Position numbers and translations under genes: made by a program
Notes under the pieces: model-generated
The model's input: only the letters and a program-made list of their open reading frames with translations
The model's database searches: none
Told to the model about the DNA's origin: nothing
Assembly (NCBI GenBank): GCA_026182355.1
Contig: JAPFBL010000378.1
Span: forward strand, 124,001 to 188,000
Direction of reading: 5' to 3'
Length of the DNA stretch: 64,000 nt
From: Hermatobates lingyangjiaoensis
Taxonomy: Eukaryota; Arthropoda; Insecta; Hemiptera; Hermatobatidae
In this document: positions 41,640-52,603 of the stretch, one piece after another
Layout: every line of letters starts with the position of its first letter
Numbering within the stretch: the stretch's first letter is position 1

Positions 41640-42510
41640 TAAAACTTTTATCATTGTGGTACGTACTCGCCTCTGGGCTGGTAGTCTGGGGTTCGATCCC
41701 CACCTGAACCTCGATTTATTCACGATTCGACTTAACCTCTGTATTTTGGTTTTATATCTTCAGTAGTATCCAAGGGTCAATGGTGTGGCTCATTTGTGAT
41801 GAGATATAGCTCCTAATATTGATTTTTTTTCAAATTGAATTAACAAAAATTAAATTTGTGAATTAACGGGAAGTGAATAAATCTGAGTACGTTAACTCTT
41901 GGAGAGGACGTTAAGCCTTCGGTCCGAGCCTGTACAATGTCAAGTACTCGTTAAAGATATCTACTCGAGATTCACTTAAGTTAGGTTAAAATTTAGGACT
42001 ACCAATCTGTAGAATCACCGATCAAACAAAAAGCTGGTAAGCGGCTGACGTAATCACCCGCTAGGGGATCGGTTTATTGTTATTGTTTTTTTTTATTGTC
42101 CTTTAAATGCTGTTCTAGGGGTGGAAATTGTGACTCATTTATTATTTGGCACCCATTTTAGTAATGAGTGAGCCACATTAGTGTGGCAAATTTTGCACAA
42201 CTCAATGCATTTCGAATGGAGATCTTTAACGAGTACCTGGCATCGTACAGGCTCTGGACCGACGGCTTAACAATCCTTGGACTCAATGAAGGTATTAAGC
42301 TAGATGATTGAAGTTAAGGAATATTGGGTGTGGTTATCTTTTGGATGGGTGACACTAGGAGCTATATCTCAGTCATGCTTTAAATGGGTGCCAAATCACA
42401 AATGTGCCACACCATTGATTCTTGGATACTACTGAAGATATAAAGCAAGATAACTGAAGTAAAGCAATATTGGGTGTGGCTATCATTTGGATGGGTGACA
42501 CTAGGAGCTA
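41640..42510. repeat. SINE-like cluster with tRNA-like promoter remnant
   Basis: 41655-41715 resembles a tRNA-derived head (GTACTCGCCTCTGGGCTGGT, GGGGTTCGATCCCC B-box-like), continuing into GACGTTAAGCCTTCGGTC (about 41908). A second, inverted body piece is at 42121-42300 and an internal duplication at 42300-42380 / 42430-42520. A related copy with an intact A-box is at 57120-57421. Confidence 0.6.
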
Positions 42511-42618
42511 TATCTAAGTCATGGGCGGTAAATCAGAAATGAGGCACACCTTGGACTCTGGGGTGTTTGTGAAGGTATATAATGGTGATAGTTGTTTAAT
42601 GGTTGTGTGGGTGCGCAG

Positions 42619-42761
42619 GTATGTGCCGGCTGGGGAACAGCAAGCGGAGGCTGGCCGTGCAGCTGGTGGACCAGAAGACCACAGACAGCACGCTCGCCTC
42701 CACCGTGGCCATCGTGACTGCGGCCGTCGCAGTCGCCGCCCTCGTCTTCGTCATTGCGCAG
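42619..42761 (+). CDS. Fur2: Furin-like protease exon: juxtamembrane and transmembrane segment
   Basis: The acceptor is GGTGCGCAG (ends 42618) and the donor GTCTGT (42762). Phase 1 in, phase 0 out. It encodes a short basic stretch (MCRLGNSKRRLAVQLVDQKT) and then STVAIVTAAVAVAALVFVIA, a 20-residue uninterrupted hydrophobic helix ending in Gln at the exon border. It anchors the protease with the catalytic side in the lumen/outside. The following tail exon starts with basic residues, as expected for a stop-transfer signal. Confidence 0.95.
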
Positions 42762-42884
42762 GTCTGTCAAACACTTTCTCTCCTTGTGCTCCAGGCATGG
42801 CAAACCTTTAATAACTCATGTATCTTTTGTAAAACAATGATATACCGAGGTGGTCGCAACTTTACTTAACCGAATCAATGAGAA

Positions 42885-43187
42885 ACTTGTTGCACGTGCC
42901 AGGGGGCCATGAAATAAATCAAGTTATAACAGTAAAAAGCTAACGAAAAATCTGAATAATTTATACAAGTATTATATATTTCAACTCGTTGTGTTTTTAT
43001 GTTTTATTTCGGTAATTCTGTATTTAAACAGGTTTTAAACTAATATTTGAAAATTAAAAATATATTTATTTTAATTTTTTTAAATTATTTTTTGAAATGG
43101 GGTTGAAAATTTATAAAATTTATTTTACTAACCAGCTGCTTTAATTTAACATTTTTTTATGATTTTTATGTTTTGAAATAATATATA

Positions 43188-43225
<38 letters not shown>
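42885..43225. repeat. Dispersed repeat family S and TA tract
   Basis: Copy of the 26862-27215 repeat (CACGTGCCAGGGGGCCATGA, AAAAAGCTAACGAAAAATCT), followed by (TA)n at 43178-43225. Confidence 0.5.
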
Positions 43226-43226
<1 letters not shown>

Positions 43227-43484
43227 GAAGTATTACAATAAGATAGAAGTCTGGGACTAATAATCAATTTTAGGTCTAAAATTAGATCCTTGATTGTAGT
43301 TACATGATAATGAACCTTTTGCAGGACGTTCTGAAGTTTTAGGTGGTAACGGATTATCAACAGCAAGCGGGGGCAAATCTTACAAGCGTCCCGGGCGACT
43401 TATACCACGTCACTGTCGTTGTATCTTATCTCATAGCATTAGAATTCCACGTTTATAGGTTATAGTTTTCAGTTTGATTCTGAC

Positions 43485-44125
43485 GTACTGCAATCAGTTA
43501 TTATGTGGTATTTACTCATTGTAGGGTAAAAAGCTAATGAACTGGTCTCCACATATAAAAATTTAATCGTATAAACAACGCCTTTCGAACACGTAGTGTT
43601 CTTCCTCAGGCATTAAGTAAAAAATACAATATCATCAGAGAGTTAACTATAGTAGAAAGTAAAAATAAAATAAAATAAGGAAGTGAGTACGAACCTACGG
43701 GTGAGTGTCTGTAGTACAACTGACTGGGGATAGGGTAGGATCCCCTTAGAAAAAAAAATAACCCTTAGTTATTTTAGTCTTAGAGCAAATGTAAAGGCTC
43801 AGCCTAACATTTAGGGAAAAAAGAAACAAAGAAATGTACCTGCCTTCCAATATGAAACAGATATACACCCCATACCCTCACCCACGTGTAAGGGTATTCG
43901 TCACCCTATTCCCAGTCAGTTGTACTACAGACACTCACCCTTAGGTTCGTACTCACTTCCTTATTTTATATTATTTTTACTTTCTACTATAGTTAACTCT
44001 CTGATGATATTGTATTTTTTACTTAATGCCTGAAGAAGAACACTACGTGTTTGAAACGCGTTGTTCATGCGATTAAATGTCTATATGTGGAGACCATTTC
44101 ATTAGCTTTTTACCCTTCAATGTTC
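43485..44125. repeat. Family H palindrome
   Basis: Arms 43490-43735 and 43900-44120 are inverse copies with TAGGGTAAAAAGCTAATGAA outer ends. Both arms carry hammerhead-like motifs (about 43565-43615 minus, 44022-44065 plus). Confidence 0.8.
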
Positions 44126-44885
44126 ATTTTGATGCATACAGCACTCATAAAGGTTGCCAGCCGATTTCTAGTACTTGATTTGTTGAAATTGATCTGTAAA
44201 AACAAGTATTGACATGAATATGAGGAACCATACAACTTGAGGAGAGAGCTAGTGCTAATTATTTCATTGAATCAAAAGAAAATGGTAAAGAATCCCATTC
44301 TGTAAGAATGATGCTCTCAGCAATTGCTTCAGTATATCATTATTTTATTCAGTTTTCTGTAATTTCTGGTTTATATGTTAAAAAATGTCGCTTTTCCACG
44401 ATGCACTTTGATCCAACTCTGCTGATTTCATTTCCAAGTTACTATAATAGAAGAATACCTGTAGAACGATATTTGGTTTTCTTCGGAGCTGTCAATTAAA
44501 ACTAACTTTTCAAAGTTCATTCTTCTTTCATAATTTAAGCAGTGACTATAACTATAAAATCTAAACTATTGTAACTATAAACCATTTAAGCCAAAATAAC
44601 TTAAACAATTAACTACTTATTAACAAATAAAATACTATACTACAATAATACCATTACAACAAGTATACTATACTAGAGTATTACAGTAAATTATAGTTGG
44701 TATCCGAATCTAAGCCCAGTGGCATAACACCTACCCCCCTCCACCGTATGCCAATTATAATCCGTTAACATTCAAAACTCCAAAAAGTCTTGAAAATGTT
44801 TATTTTCATGGATTTACAATCAAGCATCTAATTTAATATTAGACTGCTGTTATTAGTCCCAGACTTTCATCTTATTACAGTACTC
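44126..44885. other. Intron; dispersed repeat pieces
   Basis: 44573-44700 is the inverse of 27240-27370. 44800-44885 is the inverse of 43230-43320, so the family H palindrome lies inside a larger inverted frame. 44126-44570 shows nothing recognised. Confidence 0.45.

Positions 44886-44928
<43 letters not shown>
44886..44928. repeat. (TA)n microsatellite
   Basis: About 21 TA units directly before the clearest family A palindrome. Confidence 0.95.
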
Positions 44929-44931
<3 letters not shown>

Positions 44932-45144
44932 ATGATCAAACCACAATAAGAAATGGGAAAACAAGACTAAGATCTTTCAACCGTAACAAGCGGTCTTCGT
45001 CAGAGTCAAAAACCCAACTGACGAACTCAGTTGGGTTTTTGACTCTGACGAAGACCGCTTGTTACGGTTGAAAGATCTTAGTCTTGTTTTCCCATTTCTT
45101 ATTGTGGTTTGATCATTGATTGTTGTTTCACGTGTTTATGTGAA

Positions 45145-45187
<43 letters not shown>
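44929..45187. repeat. Family A palindrome, reference copy, TA on both sides
   Basis: Arms of about 90 bp are inverse with almost no mismatch around AACTGACGAACTCAGTT (about 45015-45031), with (TA)n at 44886-44928 and 45152-45187. The right side has an extra TTCACGTGTTTATGTGAAAT hairpin before TA. This copy defines the family: TA, TGATCAAACCACAATAAG, ribozyme-like unit, loop, inverse. Confidence 0.88.
45041..45083 (+). ncRNA. Minimal hammerhead-ribozyme-like motif (family A)
   Basis: GACT, CTGACGA, spacer A, stem II GACCG/CGGTT with loop, GAA, AGATCT (stem III AG/CT), T, AGTC. Stem I GACT/AGTC is a perfect 4 bp; cleavage predicted before AGTC (45080). Inverse copy at 44965-45007. Confidence 0.55.
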
Positions 45188-45190
<3 letters not shown>

Positions 45191-45535
45191 CTGATAAAAC
45201 GAAATACGATCCAAACTGGACACAATACGAGTTCGAGATTAACAAAGAGCAACGCACAAAGTAGGGAAACACACTTCCAGACTCAAATTTTCGGGTAATC
45301 CGTCTTCAGGAGAAAAGAGAATGGGAGACCAAGCACGTTGTAGACGCAACGGCAATTAACCAACCCATACGGCAAGTAAAGGTTGGTTAATTGCCGTTGC
45401 GTCTACAACGTGCTTGGTCTCTCATTCTCTTTTCTCCTGAAGACGGATTACCCGAAAATTTGAGTCTGTAAGTGTGTTTCCCTACTTTGTGTGTTGGTCT
45501 TTGTTAATCTCGAACTCGTGTATAGATATATATTT
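45188..45535. repeat. Family D palindrome
   Basis: Arms 45200-45365 and 45375-45530 are inverse copies centred at about 45370, with CTCGAACTCGT outer ends. Confidence 0.78.
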
Positions 45536-45671
45536 ATATTGTCGTTATCAGCCTTTGGAGCGATTCACTTCTTTTCCTGAAGACGAGGACATCGAAATAT
45601 AGTAGTGAGTTCAGTGGTTTCCTTTCTATGTGTTCTTTTTTAAATTCTAGTTTATATATATATATATAACT
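45536..45671 (+). repeat. Family J single arm with TA end
   Basis: GTCGTTATCAGCCTTTGGAG through CGAAATATAGTAGTGAGTTC to a TA tract at 45652-45668. The second copy at 52388-52510 ends at the same position next to TA. Confidence 0.65.
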
Positions 45672-45846
45672 TTAAATTATTACACAAAGCACGACACAGA
45701 AAAGAGAATACAAAGAAAACTTACAGAATTCAATATTTCGAACTGTTGTTCGTCATCAGGAGATTAGACAGGAGGGAGGACGAAGTGAGAGAGATCTCCC
45801 CACGTCGAAGAACGGAGCGCGAAACATATATATATATATATATATA
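45672..45846 (-). repeat. Family I single arm with TA ends
   Basis: Copy of 31453-31611, ending GGAGCGCGAA and then TA (45826-45846). Confidence 0.7.
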
Positions 45847-45889
45847 AGTCGTCATCAAAGAAAACCAAAGATTTTTCAAAACAAAAACG

Positions 45890-46215
45890 TATAATACAAA
45901 TCATAAGAAAACTTGTTGAATTAAAATTGACTGACTATGTAAACAAATATAATAAACTTTCAACCCTTTAAAAAAAATAGATTAAAAAATTGAAAATAAA
46001 TTTATTTTTAATTTGTAAATATTACATTTGTAAATTTGTTTAAAAAAACAATGTGTATTACACATATAAAACAAAAAACAATTACGATATTAAAATCTCA
46101 TTTTGGTATAAAATTTAAGATTTTTGGTTAGCTTTTAATTTCTTTATTTTTTGTCTATTTTATATGTTTACACCCTCAAAATGCCGCCCCTGGCATTTGC
46201 CCCTCCCCCTTGATT
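45890..46215 (-). repeat. Dispersed repeat family S, inverted
   Basis: Shares the TTGGTTAGCTTTTAATTTCT and GCCCCTGGCATTTGCCCCT segments in inverse orientation with 26862-27215. Confidence 0.45.
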
Positions 46216-46539
46216 ACTTTTAAATCTCTTGAAAAAACGACCAGTTGCTTTTCAAAAGCTTTCAAATGACAAACATCGATGGTGCAAAGTTTCATTGTAA
46301 TCTGTAGCATTATAAATTGCTTAATTAGCTACTCTGTGCACAGGTTGCCACTGCTTAACGAGAAAAGTTTATTTAACGAGAAACTGTTTATTTTTGCAGA
46401 GACATTGATATAGAACCAAGCAAGTTAGTCAGTAAAGTATGGGTGGTTTGCCATTCCTGTCTTATATATCATATACAGTCCCTATTCTCAAAATAAGTAA
46501 CGTTTTGAAACTAAAAAGAAACTATACCTGAGCAAAACG

Positions 46540-46705
46540 ATAATACTAAGTCTCCACACAAAAGCACTTGTTTATCAAACTACGCATTTCGAACACTTGG
46601 TGTTCACCATCAGGTAAACTTGCAATAGGGACAGGCAACTCTGAAATGGGACAGGTGCTTATCCTCCAGTGCTCCTATTTCAAGTTTACCTGGTGGGGAA
46701 CACGA
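46540..46705. repeat. Hairpin distantly related to family H
   Basis: 46555-46620 contains a minus-strand CTGATGGTGAACACCAAGTG unit with GTTCGAAATGCG; the partner arm around 46670-46705 is partial. Confidence 0.4.
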
Positions 46706-47560
46706 AATCTAGTACCTTATCGATAATTAGATTTTAAGGTATTATTATTAAATACTGTGCATGTCTTTTTGCCGTTTATTTATATGTCTTTTGTTTCATG
46801 TTAGATTTAAGTATCAATCCACAAGGGAATATTTAGTACCTTATGGGTGCTTAGTACTTAGTAAGTTAGGTATTTTGAGATTTGTCAATATTATCAAGTC
46901 GACCTTTTCATAAGTCTTGTGACAGAGGACTTGATATTTGCGCGAATAATAGCACTGACGCATGCAAGCCCCTCCTGCGAGTGAACAGGATCTCAGAGTA
47001 GTGGAGTATGCACACCGTCTCCAGGTAGGGGCTTCATATGTGGTGTCACTGCTATATAAGTATGTAGGGTCGGTACAACAGCGCACTGTTGCTTTTAATC
47101 CAAATCAAATATTGCTTTGTGTAAAACGCGCGTAGTTGAAACTACACTTTTTGTAAAGGCCAAATCAATTTTCAATGCTTCAATTTTAACAAAAATTCAA
47201 ACATTCTTTAAATTTGCCAGAATTAGTGTGCAACTAATAGGCTAAAATTAATTTAATCTAATGTGTGTGTGTGTGGGTGAGATGTTTACTTCAACTCTTT
47301 ATTTGGGGGTTATTAGAAAAACAATTCTAATACAATATAGACATTAATTGTCAAATAATTAATTTTTTAAAAATACAGTAAAAAGACATTTCATTTGATA
47401 CTTAATATTAATATTATAAATTATGATAATTATGTTATTTATTCTTATGATTACTATTTTAGGTCTTGTAATAACACATATACACAGTTAAGGGTTATGT
47501 TACAATTTCTCTATGTCTATGTAATTTATGAATCTTATAAATCTACGGGTTTCAATAGCA
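46706..47560. other. Intron, nothing recognised
   Basis: Contains a short (GT)n at about 47262-47273. No exon-like open stretch was found. Confidence 0.4.
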
Positions 47561-47572
47561 ATCATTTCGCGC

Positions 47573-47940
47573 TTAGTCATTGCCCACTTTCCACGTTGTG
47601 TAATCACTTCTTTTTGAACATGGACCTTTCTTATTCGTGTATTGGTTATTTATACAAAATGTGATGCCAGTTTTAAAATTTGCTTCACATGGACAAGTTG
47701 GTTGGTCAATGATTTTAAATCGGTCAAGATAAGGTTTACTTATTCCGTGGTCAGTTACAGTCGTAGTGGTTTTATATGTATGTTGTCTCAATTTCTTGAT
47801 TCTCTGCCAAGATTGGTGCTTGACATCTTGTGCACGCTAAGGGTATCGAGGACTCGACGAAATACTTGGACACCAAGTGACTTGTTGTTGATCCATTTTA
47901 GCTGTTATATTCATTTCCCTACACTAATGTATTAATGTGA
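47573..47940 (-). pseudogene. LINE ORF2 C-terminal fragment
   Basis: The minus strand reads DHGISKPYLDRFKIIDQPTC followed by PC and a degraded H/C knuckle region. HG-F--YL-RF-I-D-P-CPC is the hallmark C-terminal segment of Jockey/RNase H-type LINEs. The upstream QSWQRIKK is consistent with it. Confidence 0.5.
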
Positions 47941-47974
47941 ACATTGTTTAATCTGTTGCCATGGCATTGTACAG

Positions 47975-48050
47975 CAGAGCGACTGCTTTGAAAAGAGCCT
48001 CTCGGAGAGACAGGCGGTCAACAAGCGTTCCATGAGATTCAACTTACTTG
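47975..48050 (+). CDS. Possible extra or alternative tail exon of the furin-like gene
   Basis: A GC-richer island with acceptor CATTGTACAG (ends 47974) and donor GTATTT (48051). Read in phase 0, as required after the exon ending at 42761, it gives QSDCFEKSLSERQAVNKRSM and RFNLL. The donor leaves phase 1, which does not fit the phase 0 start at 57488. If the donor is not used, the frame continues about 34 codons to a TAG near 48146, giving an alternative C-terminus. Coding composition and the good acceptor support it; phase conflict argues against constitutive inclusion. Confidence 0.45.
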
Positions 48051-48737
48051 GTATTTCAAGACTCCGGAAAAATGAAAGCAAAACTCATTTCATAGGCAAA
48101 GTGAAAAATAAACCATTGAACTCTGAAAACGTCTTCCTTTTTACTTAGAATAGATTACTTTTAAAAATCTAAGTGGTCTACACTCAGCATGTTGTTGGTC
48201 ATTTACTTTAATGTAGCTATTATCTGTTTGGGGTTAATTAATAGTCATTGTCTCAGTTGTAAGGTGACTAATGAGGAGGGTCAGTGACAGTCACTGTAAT
48301 GAATTACCGCTCAGGTCATTAAGGCGAATGACAGCACACCTTGATGTCTTCGTCAATTGGCTACACATATTCAATTACACTGTCGAACAAATTCTAAAGT
48401 AGTTATTCAAGTATTTTTTTACATAATTTCGACTATTCTTGAATTATTGGCCACTTTTTACTATAAATGATCTCATATTCACCCTAAGTGGTAAATAATT
48501 TTAAAAAGCAATATCAGTAAATATGAAATAAACATTTAGAAATGAAAAATGGTACTTGGTATATTGGTAAAATTAGTAAACAATTTTAAATTAACAATGG
48601 CGGTTATGAGCTTTCGTTTCCTTGCTGCTGATTGGCTGCAGACGACGTGACGTCACAGCATCGTCACGCATATTACTGCATTATTACTGCCTCTAATTAA
48701 AGATCACTTATTTTGGTAGTTATTATTGACATAGTAG

Positions 48738-48937
48738 CTAACCGGACAGACGGTGTCCTGCCTTGCCTATAAATATTCAAATCCAACAGGAATAATAACT
48801 ACGATAGTAAATCTGGAGTGGCATAAACTCAACTTCATATAAGTAAACATAAGTAAACCCAACTCTGACGAAGACCGCTTGTTACGGTTGAAAGGTCTTA
48901 GTCTTGTTTTCCCATTTTCTTATTGTGGTTTGATTAA
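48738..48937. repeat. Family R piece joined to family A half hairpin
   Basis: 48738-48850 matches 35070-35160 (GACGGTGTCCTGCCTTGCCT). 48853-48937 is a family A right arm starting at CCCAACTCTGACG and ending at (TA)n (48940-48976). Confidence 0.6.
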
Positions 48938-48974
<37 letters not shown>

Positions 48975-48976
48975 AT

Positions 48977-49253
48977 AAATAGGGAGCAGACCTTCTTTTA
49001 TACATATTGTGTTAAACTGAATCCACCAGCTAAATCAAGACGATTTAAAATTATGAAGGAAATATGAAAAACTGCTCAAAAAAAAGGTATGTTTAATTAA
49101 GGCAATTCAGTTCAACACAATATATATATATATTATATACAGTTAGCTTCAGCTACTCAAAGGGACTACTTCTGCCCGATGATGACGACTGTCGAAATAT
49201 CGTTGTGAGTCTATTGTGTGTGTCTTTATCTGTTTTCTCTTTCCTGTGTGAAC

Positions 49254-49290
<37 letters not shown>
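48977..49290. repeat. PLE terminal remnants between TA tracts
   Basis: 48977-49010 inverts the ATTxGLLP-type PLE end (AGGGAGCAGACCTTCTTTTA). 49140-49252 is a single arm with GATGATGACGACTGTCGAAA followed by TA and GTGTGTGT. Confidence 0.45.
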
Positions 49291-49421
49291 TTTCTTAAAC
49301 GACCTTTGTACTGTGGCATGAATAAATTTCATTGTATCCGCACGGAAACATGTCAGATTATAAATTATATTATACATTCAAAACATGTATAAAAGAAGGA
49401 TTGCTCCCCAAATTTACATTT

Positions 49422-49462
<41 letters not shown>
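49291..49462. repeat. PLE-2 remnant with TA ends
   Basis: Short inverse pieces of the PLE-2 terminal ORF (ACGACCTTTGTACTGTGGCA; AAGAAGGATTGCTCCCCAAA), flanked by TA tracts at 49253-49280 and 49425-49460. Confidence 0.6.
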
Positions 49463-49479
49463 TTATAATTATTAAAATA

Positions 49480-49705
49480 GGCAGTGACACATAAACTGAA
49501 ACACAACAAAGACTCACTTTTCAATATTTCGACCGTAATGGCGGTCCCTCCGTCAATTCACTTCTTCTCCTGAGGACGACCGTCATTACGGTCGAAATAT
49601 TGAAAAGTGAGTCTTTGTTGTGTTTCAGTTTATGTGTCACTGCTTATTTTAATTGTTATTTGTCCTGCCGGACCGTTTTTCGTTTATCATGGTATATATA
49701 TTTAT
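49480..49705. repeat. Family L palindrome
   Basis: Inverse arms with GTGACACATAAACTGAAACA at 49486 and its complement at about 49640, meeting near TCACTTCTTCTCCTGAGGAC. The hammerhead-like unit has stem II GACCG/CGGTC. Confidence 0.75.
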
Positions 49706-49920
49706 ATATATATAAAGATTTCACATAAACATGTGAAATAACAATAAATGATCAAACCACAATAAGAAATGGGTAAACAAGACTAAGATCTTTCAACCTT
49801 ATCAAGCGGTCTTCGTCAGTTGGGTTTGTAACTCTGACGAAGACAGCTTGACAGCTTGAAAGATCTTAGTCTTGTTTTCTCAATTCGTGGTTTGATTTTA
49901 TATATATATATATATTGAAT
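49706..49920. repeat. Family A hairpin, internally deleted
   Basis: The left arm is full; the loop and right stem are shortened (AGTTGGGTTTGTAACTCTGA). A TA tract lies at 49899-49913. Confidence 0.7.
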
Positions 49921-50099
49921 TTGATAGCAGATCCTGCATTCACGATTTTCCTACTTATAGCTTCTATTTCTCTTACAATTTTCTTTTGAGCAGGTGATAA
50001 TTGCCAAAGCAAACTAGCATAAGACATTCAGAAGGCTGAAACACTGAATAAACACTTCACTGGGGATAACTATATTTAATTAATCACTACACTAGATTA

Positions 50100-50790
50100 A
50101 ACTAACATAATCATGCTGAAACATAAGAACCTGATGATGCCCCATGGGTCATCATCAGGTTCTTAAACTACTTATATTAACTAAATATACATATTACTGA
50201 CTACTTTGGCGTTTAAATGCCAACTGAACACTGCTTTCTGTCGAAGTGAAGTTGGTGGTGGGGATGGAGTAGGGGTGAGTGCAGGTCAACAAAAAACTTA
50301 TGGCCCTTTAACTCAACCTAAAACGTCATCGCCCTCTTTTCTTACTAATTTAAAAAAATTATCTATATTCTTAAAACGAGGAATTACATTGAAGTCATTA
50401 CTTTGTACATTTAAACTAGGTGACAAGTCTTTAATGTACAGAGCTTCTAAGATTTTAAGTCTATTGAAATCGCTATTAACATGTAGGATGGTAGTACCCT
50501 CAACCAGGTTCTGCCTAGACAGGGGAATACCATGTGCCTCTTCTGCATGGTTCCTTGGTGCTCCTGGTGAGATGGAGAGTCAGACGTCTTGACAGTTTCA
50601 TCCTAGTCATCCCGATGTACCTAGATATAAGAAGAAATATGGGTTTTTATGAGGATATAAGAAGAGTGTATGGAGAGGATATGAGTGAATGTTTCAAGAA
50701 GTGGTGTGTTCTCTAAGAAATTTTCCAGGATAAAAAATCAAACTCTCGTTGCCAACGTTTCGGTTTTATTTAAAACCTTTTTCATAGGCA
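50100..50790. mobile_element. Decayed Penelope-like element (PLE-5)
   Basis: Contains a short perfect hairpin at 50103-50164 (AAGAACCTGATGATG arms), a decayed endonuclease on the minus strand and a family F terminus (GTTGCCAACGTTTCGGTTTT) at 50748-50790. Confidence 0.55.
50330..50640 (-). pseudogene. PLE-5 GIY-YIG remnant
   Basis: The minus strand encodes IGMTRMKLSRRLTLHL (YIG region) and, after a stop and a shift, NLVEGTTILHVNSDFNRLKI and LEALYIKDLSPSLN. It is collinear with the PLE-1 endonuclease. The + strand frame over the same bases is a shadow. Confidence 0.68.
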
Positions 50791-51309
50791 TTTAACTAAG
50801 AAAATGAAATTAACATTATTTAAAGGAACAACAATGTTAACCGGACAAAACCTTCGACTAGACTGTGTTTATATATATGTATATATACGGTACTGTTTTC
50901 TTGACCACAAAATATTAACAAACACTTTTTCTTTTTCTCGGAGTTTGGTCAGGGTAAATATATGGAATCACCTTTTTGCCAACGTTTCGTCTTTATTTCA
51001 AGACATCCTCAGGGCTATAAACTAACAAAAAAACAATAAACAATGGACATTTGTCATTTCTACTTTAAAAACATCATAAACAAATTGAAAAAAGAACTTA
51101 CTGAAGGCTGGGTTCTGTTACATTACAACAACCGTTAACTGTCATTACATGTGCAGTTCCAAGCGGCATATTATTGAAACACTGTTTTTTTAGTACAATC
51201 ATATATATACACATATATACATATACACATATTATAATACATATCTATTATAATATATATCCACCATAATATATATCTATAATACAATTATAATACATTA
51301 TTATTTTAA

Positions 51310-51610
51310 AAAAATAATAAAGTTTTAAAAATTGTTAGGTCAAACCAAACAATATCTAAAAGATAGATTAGCGTTACACAAATCAAATTTTAAAAATAAA
51401 AATTTTTTTTGTGCCCTAGCCTCCCATGCAATTAAAAATCAACACACATTTCAATTTGAGAATGCATCAATTTTAGATTATGAAACTTCATACAATAAAA
51501 GATTGATAAAAGAAATGATACATATCAAAAATACTAATAATACTTGCAATAGAAAAACAGATACAGACAATTTAAGTAGGATTTATAGTTCCATCATAAA
51601 TAGTTGAATA
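51310..51610 (+). pseudogene. PLE-6 GIY-YIG endonuclease C-terminal part
   Basis: The frame encodes LGQTKQYLKDRLALHKSNFK, then SHAIKNQHTFQFENASIL and KRLIKEMIHIKNTNNTCNRK. The (Y)LGQT start is the YIG motif; the H and E residues that follow fit the endonuclease core. It is open to a stop at 51605. The part upstream of the YIG motif is absent. Confidence 0.8.
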
Positions 51611-51736
51611 TGCAATGTTATCTAGTTTATATTTTTATGGATTTTTAAAATAATAATGTATTATAATTGTATTATAGATATATATTATGGTGGATACATA
51701 TTATAATAGATATGTATTATAATATGTGTATATGTA

Positions 51737-51769
<33 letters not shown>

Positions 51770-51958
51770 GATTGTACTAAAAAAACAGTGTTTCAATAAT
51801 ATGTCGCTTGGAACTGCACATGTAATGACACAGTTAACGGTTGTTGTAATGTAACAGAACCCAGCCTTCAGTAAGTTCTTTTTTCAATTTGTTTATGATG
51901 TTTTTAAAGTAGAAATGACAAATGTCCATTGTTTATTGTTTTTTTTTGTTAGTTTATA

Positions 51959-51996
51959 GCCCTGAGGATGTCTTGAAATAAAGACGAAACGTTGGC
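51959..51996 (+). ncRNA. Minimal hammerhead-ribozyme-like motif (PLE-6)
   Basis: GCC, CTGAGGA, spacer T, stem II GTCTT/AAGAC, GAAACGTT, GGC. Stem I GCC/GGC perfect. Inverse copy at about 50979-51017. Confidence 0.52.
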
Positions 51997-52055
51997 AAAA
52001 AGGGGATTCCATATATTTACCCTGACCAAACTCGGAGAAAAAGAAAAAGTGTTTG

Positions 52056-52056
<1 letters not shown>

Positions 52057-52110
<54 letters not shown>
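52057..52110. repeat. (TA)n microsatellite and adjacent TATACGATA repeat
   Basis: About 26 TA units, followed at 52125-52212 by imperfect ATACGATATA-like palindromic sequence. Confidence 0.9.
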
Positions 52111-52112
<2 letters not shown>

Positions 52113-52214
52113 CACTTTTTCGTTGGAAATACGATATATGTTCGTATATATCGTATACGATATACGTATATATACGTATTATATATACGATATATAATAT
52201 AATATATATATACA

Positions 52215-52387
52215 ATTAAAAGAAACGGTCCAGCGGACTTTTTTAAAATAAAATAAATTCAAAACGAAGGAAACACACAGAAAGACACAGACATAACTCA
52301 CATCGATATTTCGACCATTGTGAGTTATGTCTGTGTCTTTCTGTGTGTTTCCTTCGTTTTGAATTTATTTTTTTATAATATATATAT
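52215..52387. repeat. Family K hairpin
   Basis: Inverse arms meeting at TATTTCGACCATTG (about 52308), copy of 3723-3955. Confidence 0.75.
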
Positions 52388-52511
52388 AAGTCGTTATCAG
52401 CCTTTGGAGCGATTCACTTCTTTTCCTGAAGCCGAGGACATCGAAATATAGTAGTGAGTTCAGTGGTTTCCTTTCTATGTGTTCTTTTTAAATTCTACTT
52501 TATATATATAT
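52388..52511 (+). repeat. Family J single arm with TA end
   Basis: Near-identical to 45536-45671, ending at TA (52500-52511). Confidence 0.65.
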
Positions 52512-52603
52512 GTATAAACGCCTAAGCCACAATAAGGAATGAGAAAAAAGACTAACATCTTGGAAGCGAAACAAGCGGTCTCGACCACAGTCAAGCTGAT
52601 ACT

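Larger units (their letters stand above)
50935..52060. mobile_element. Penelope-like element in inverted repeat (PLE-6)
   Basis: Arms 50920-51290 and 51650-52055 are inverse copies; TAACAAACACTTTTTCTTTT marks the outer ends. A 320-bp loop holds GIY-YIG coding sequence. (TA)n lies outside on the right (52057-52110). The inner arm parts are TATAATA-rich. Confidence 0.82.

Noticed and set aside
50206..50592. 128-codon plus-strand open frame
   Set aside because: It is the antisense of the decayed PLE-5 endonuclease, whose motifs are on the minus strand.
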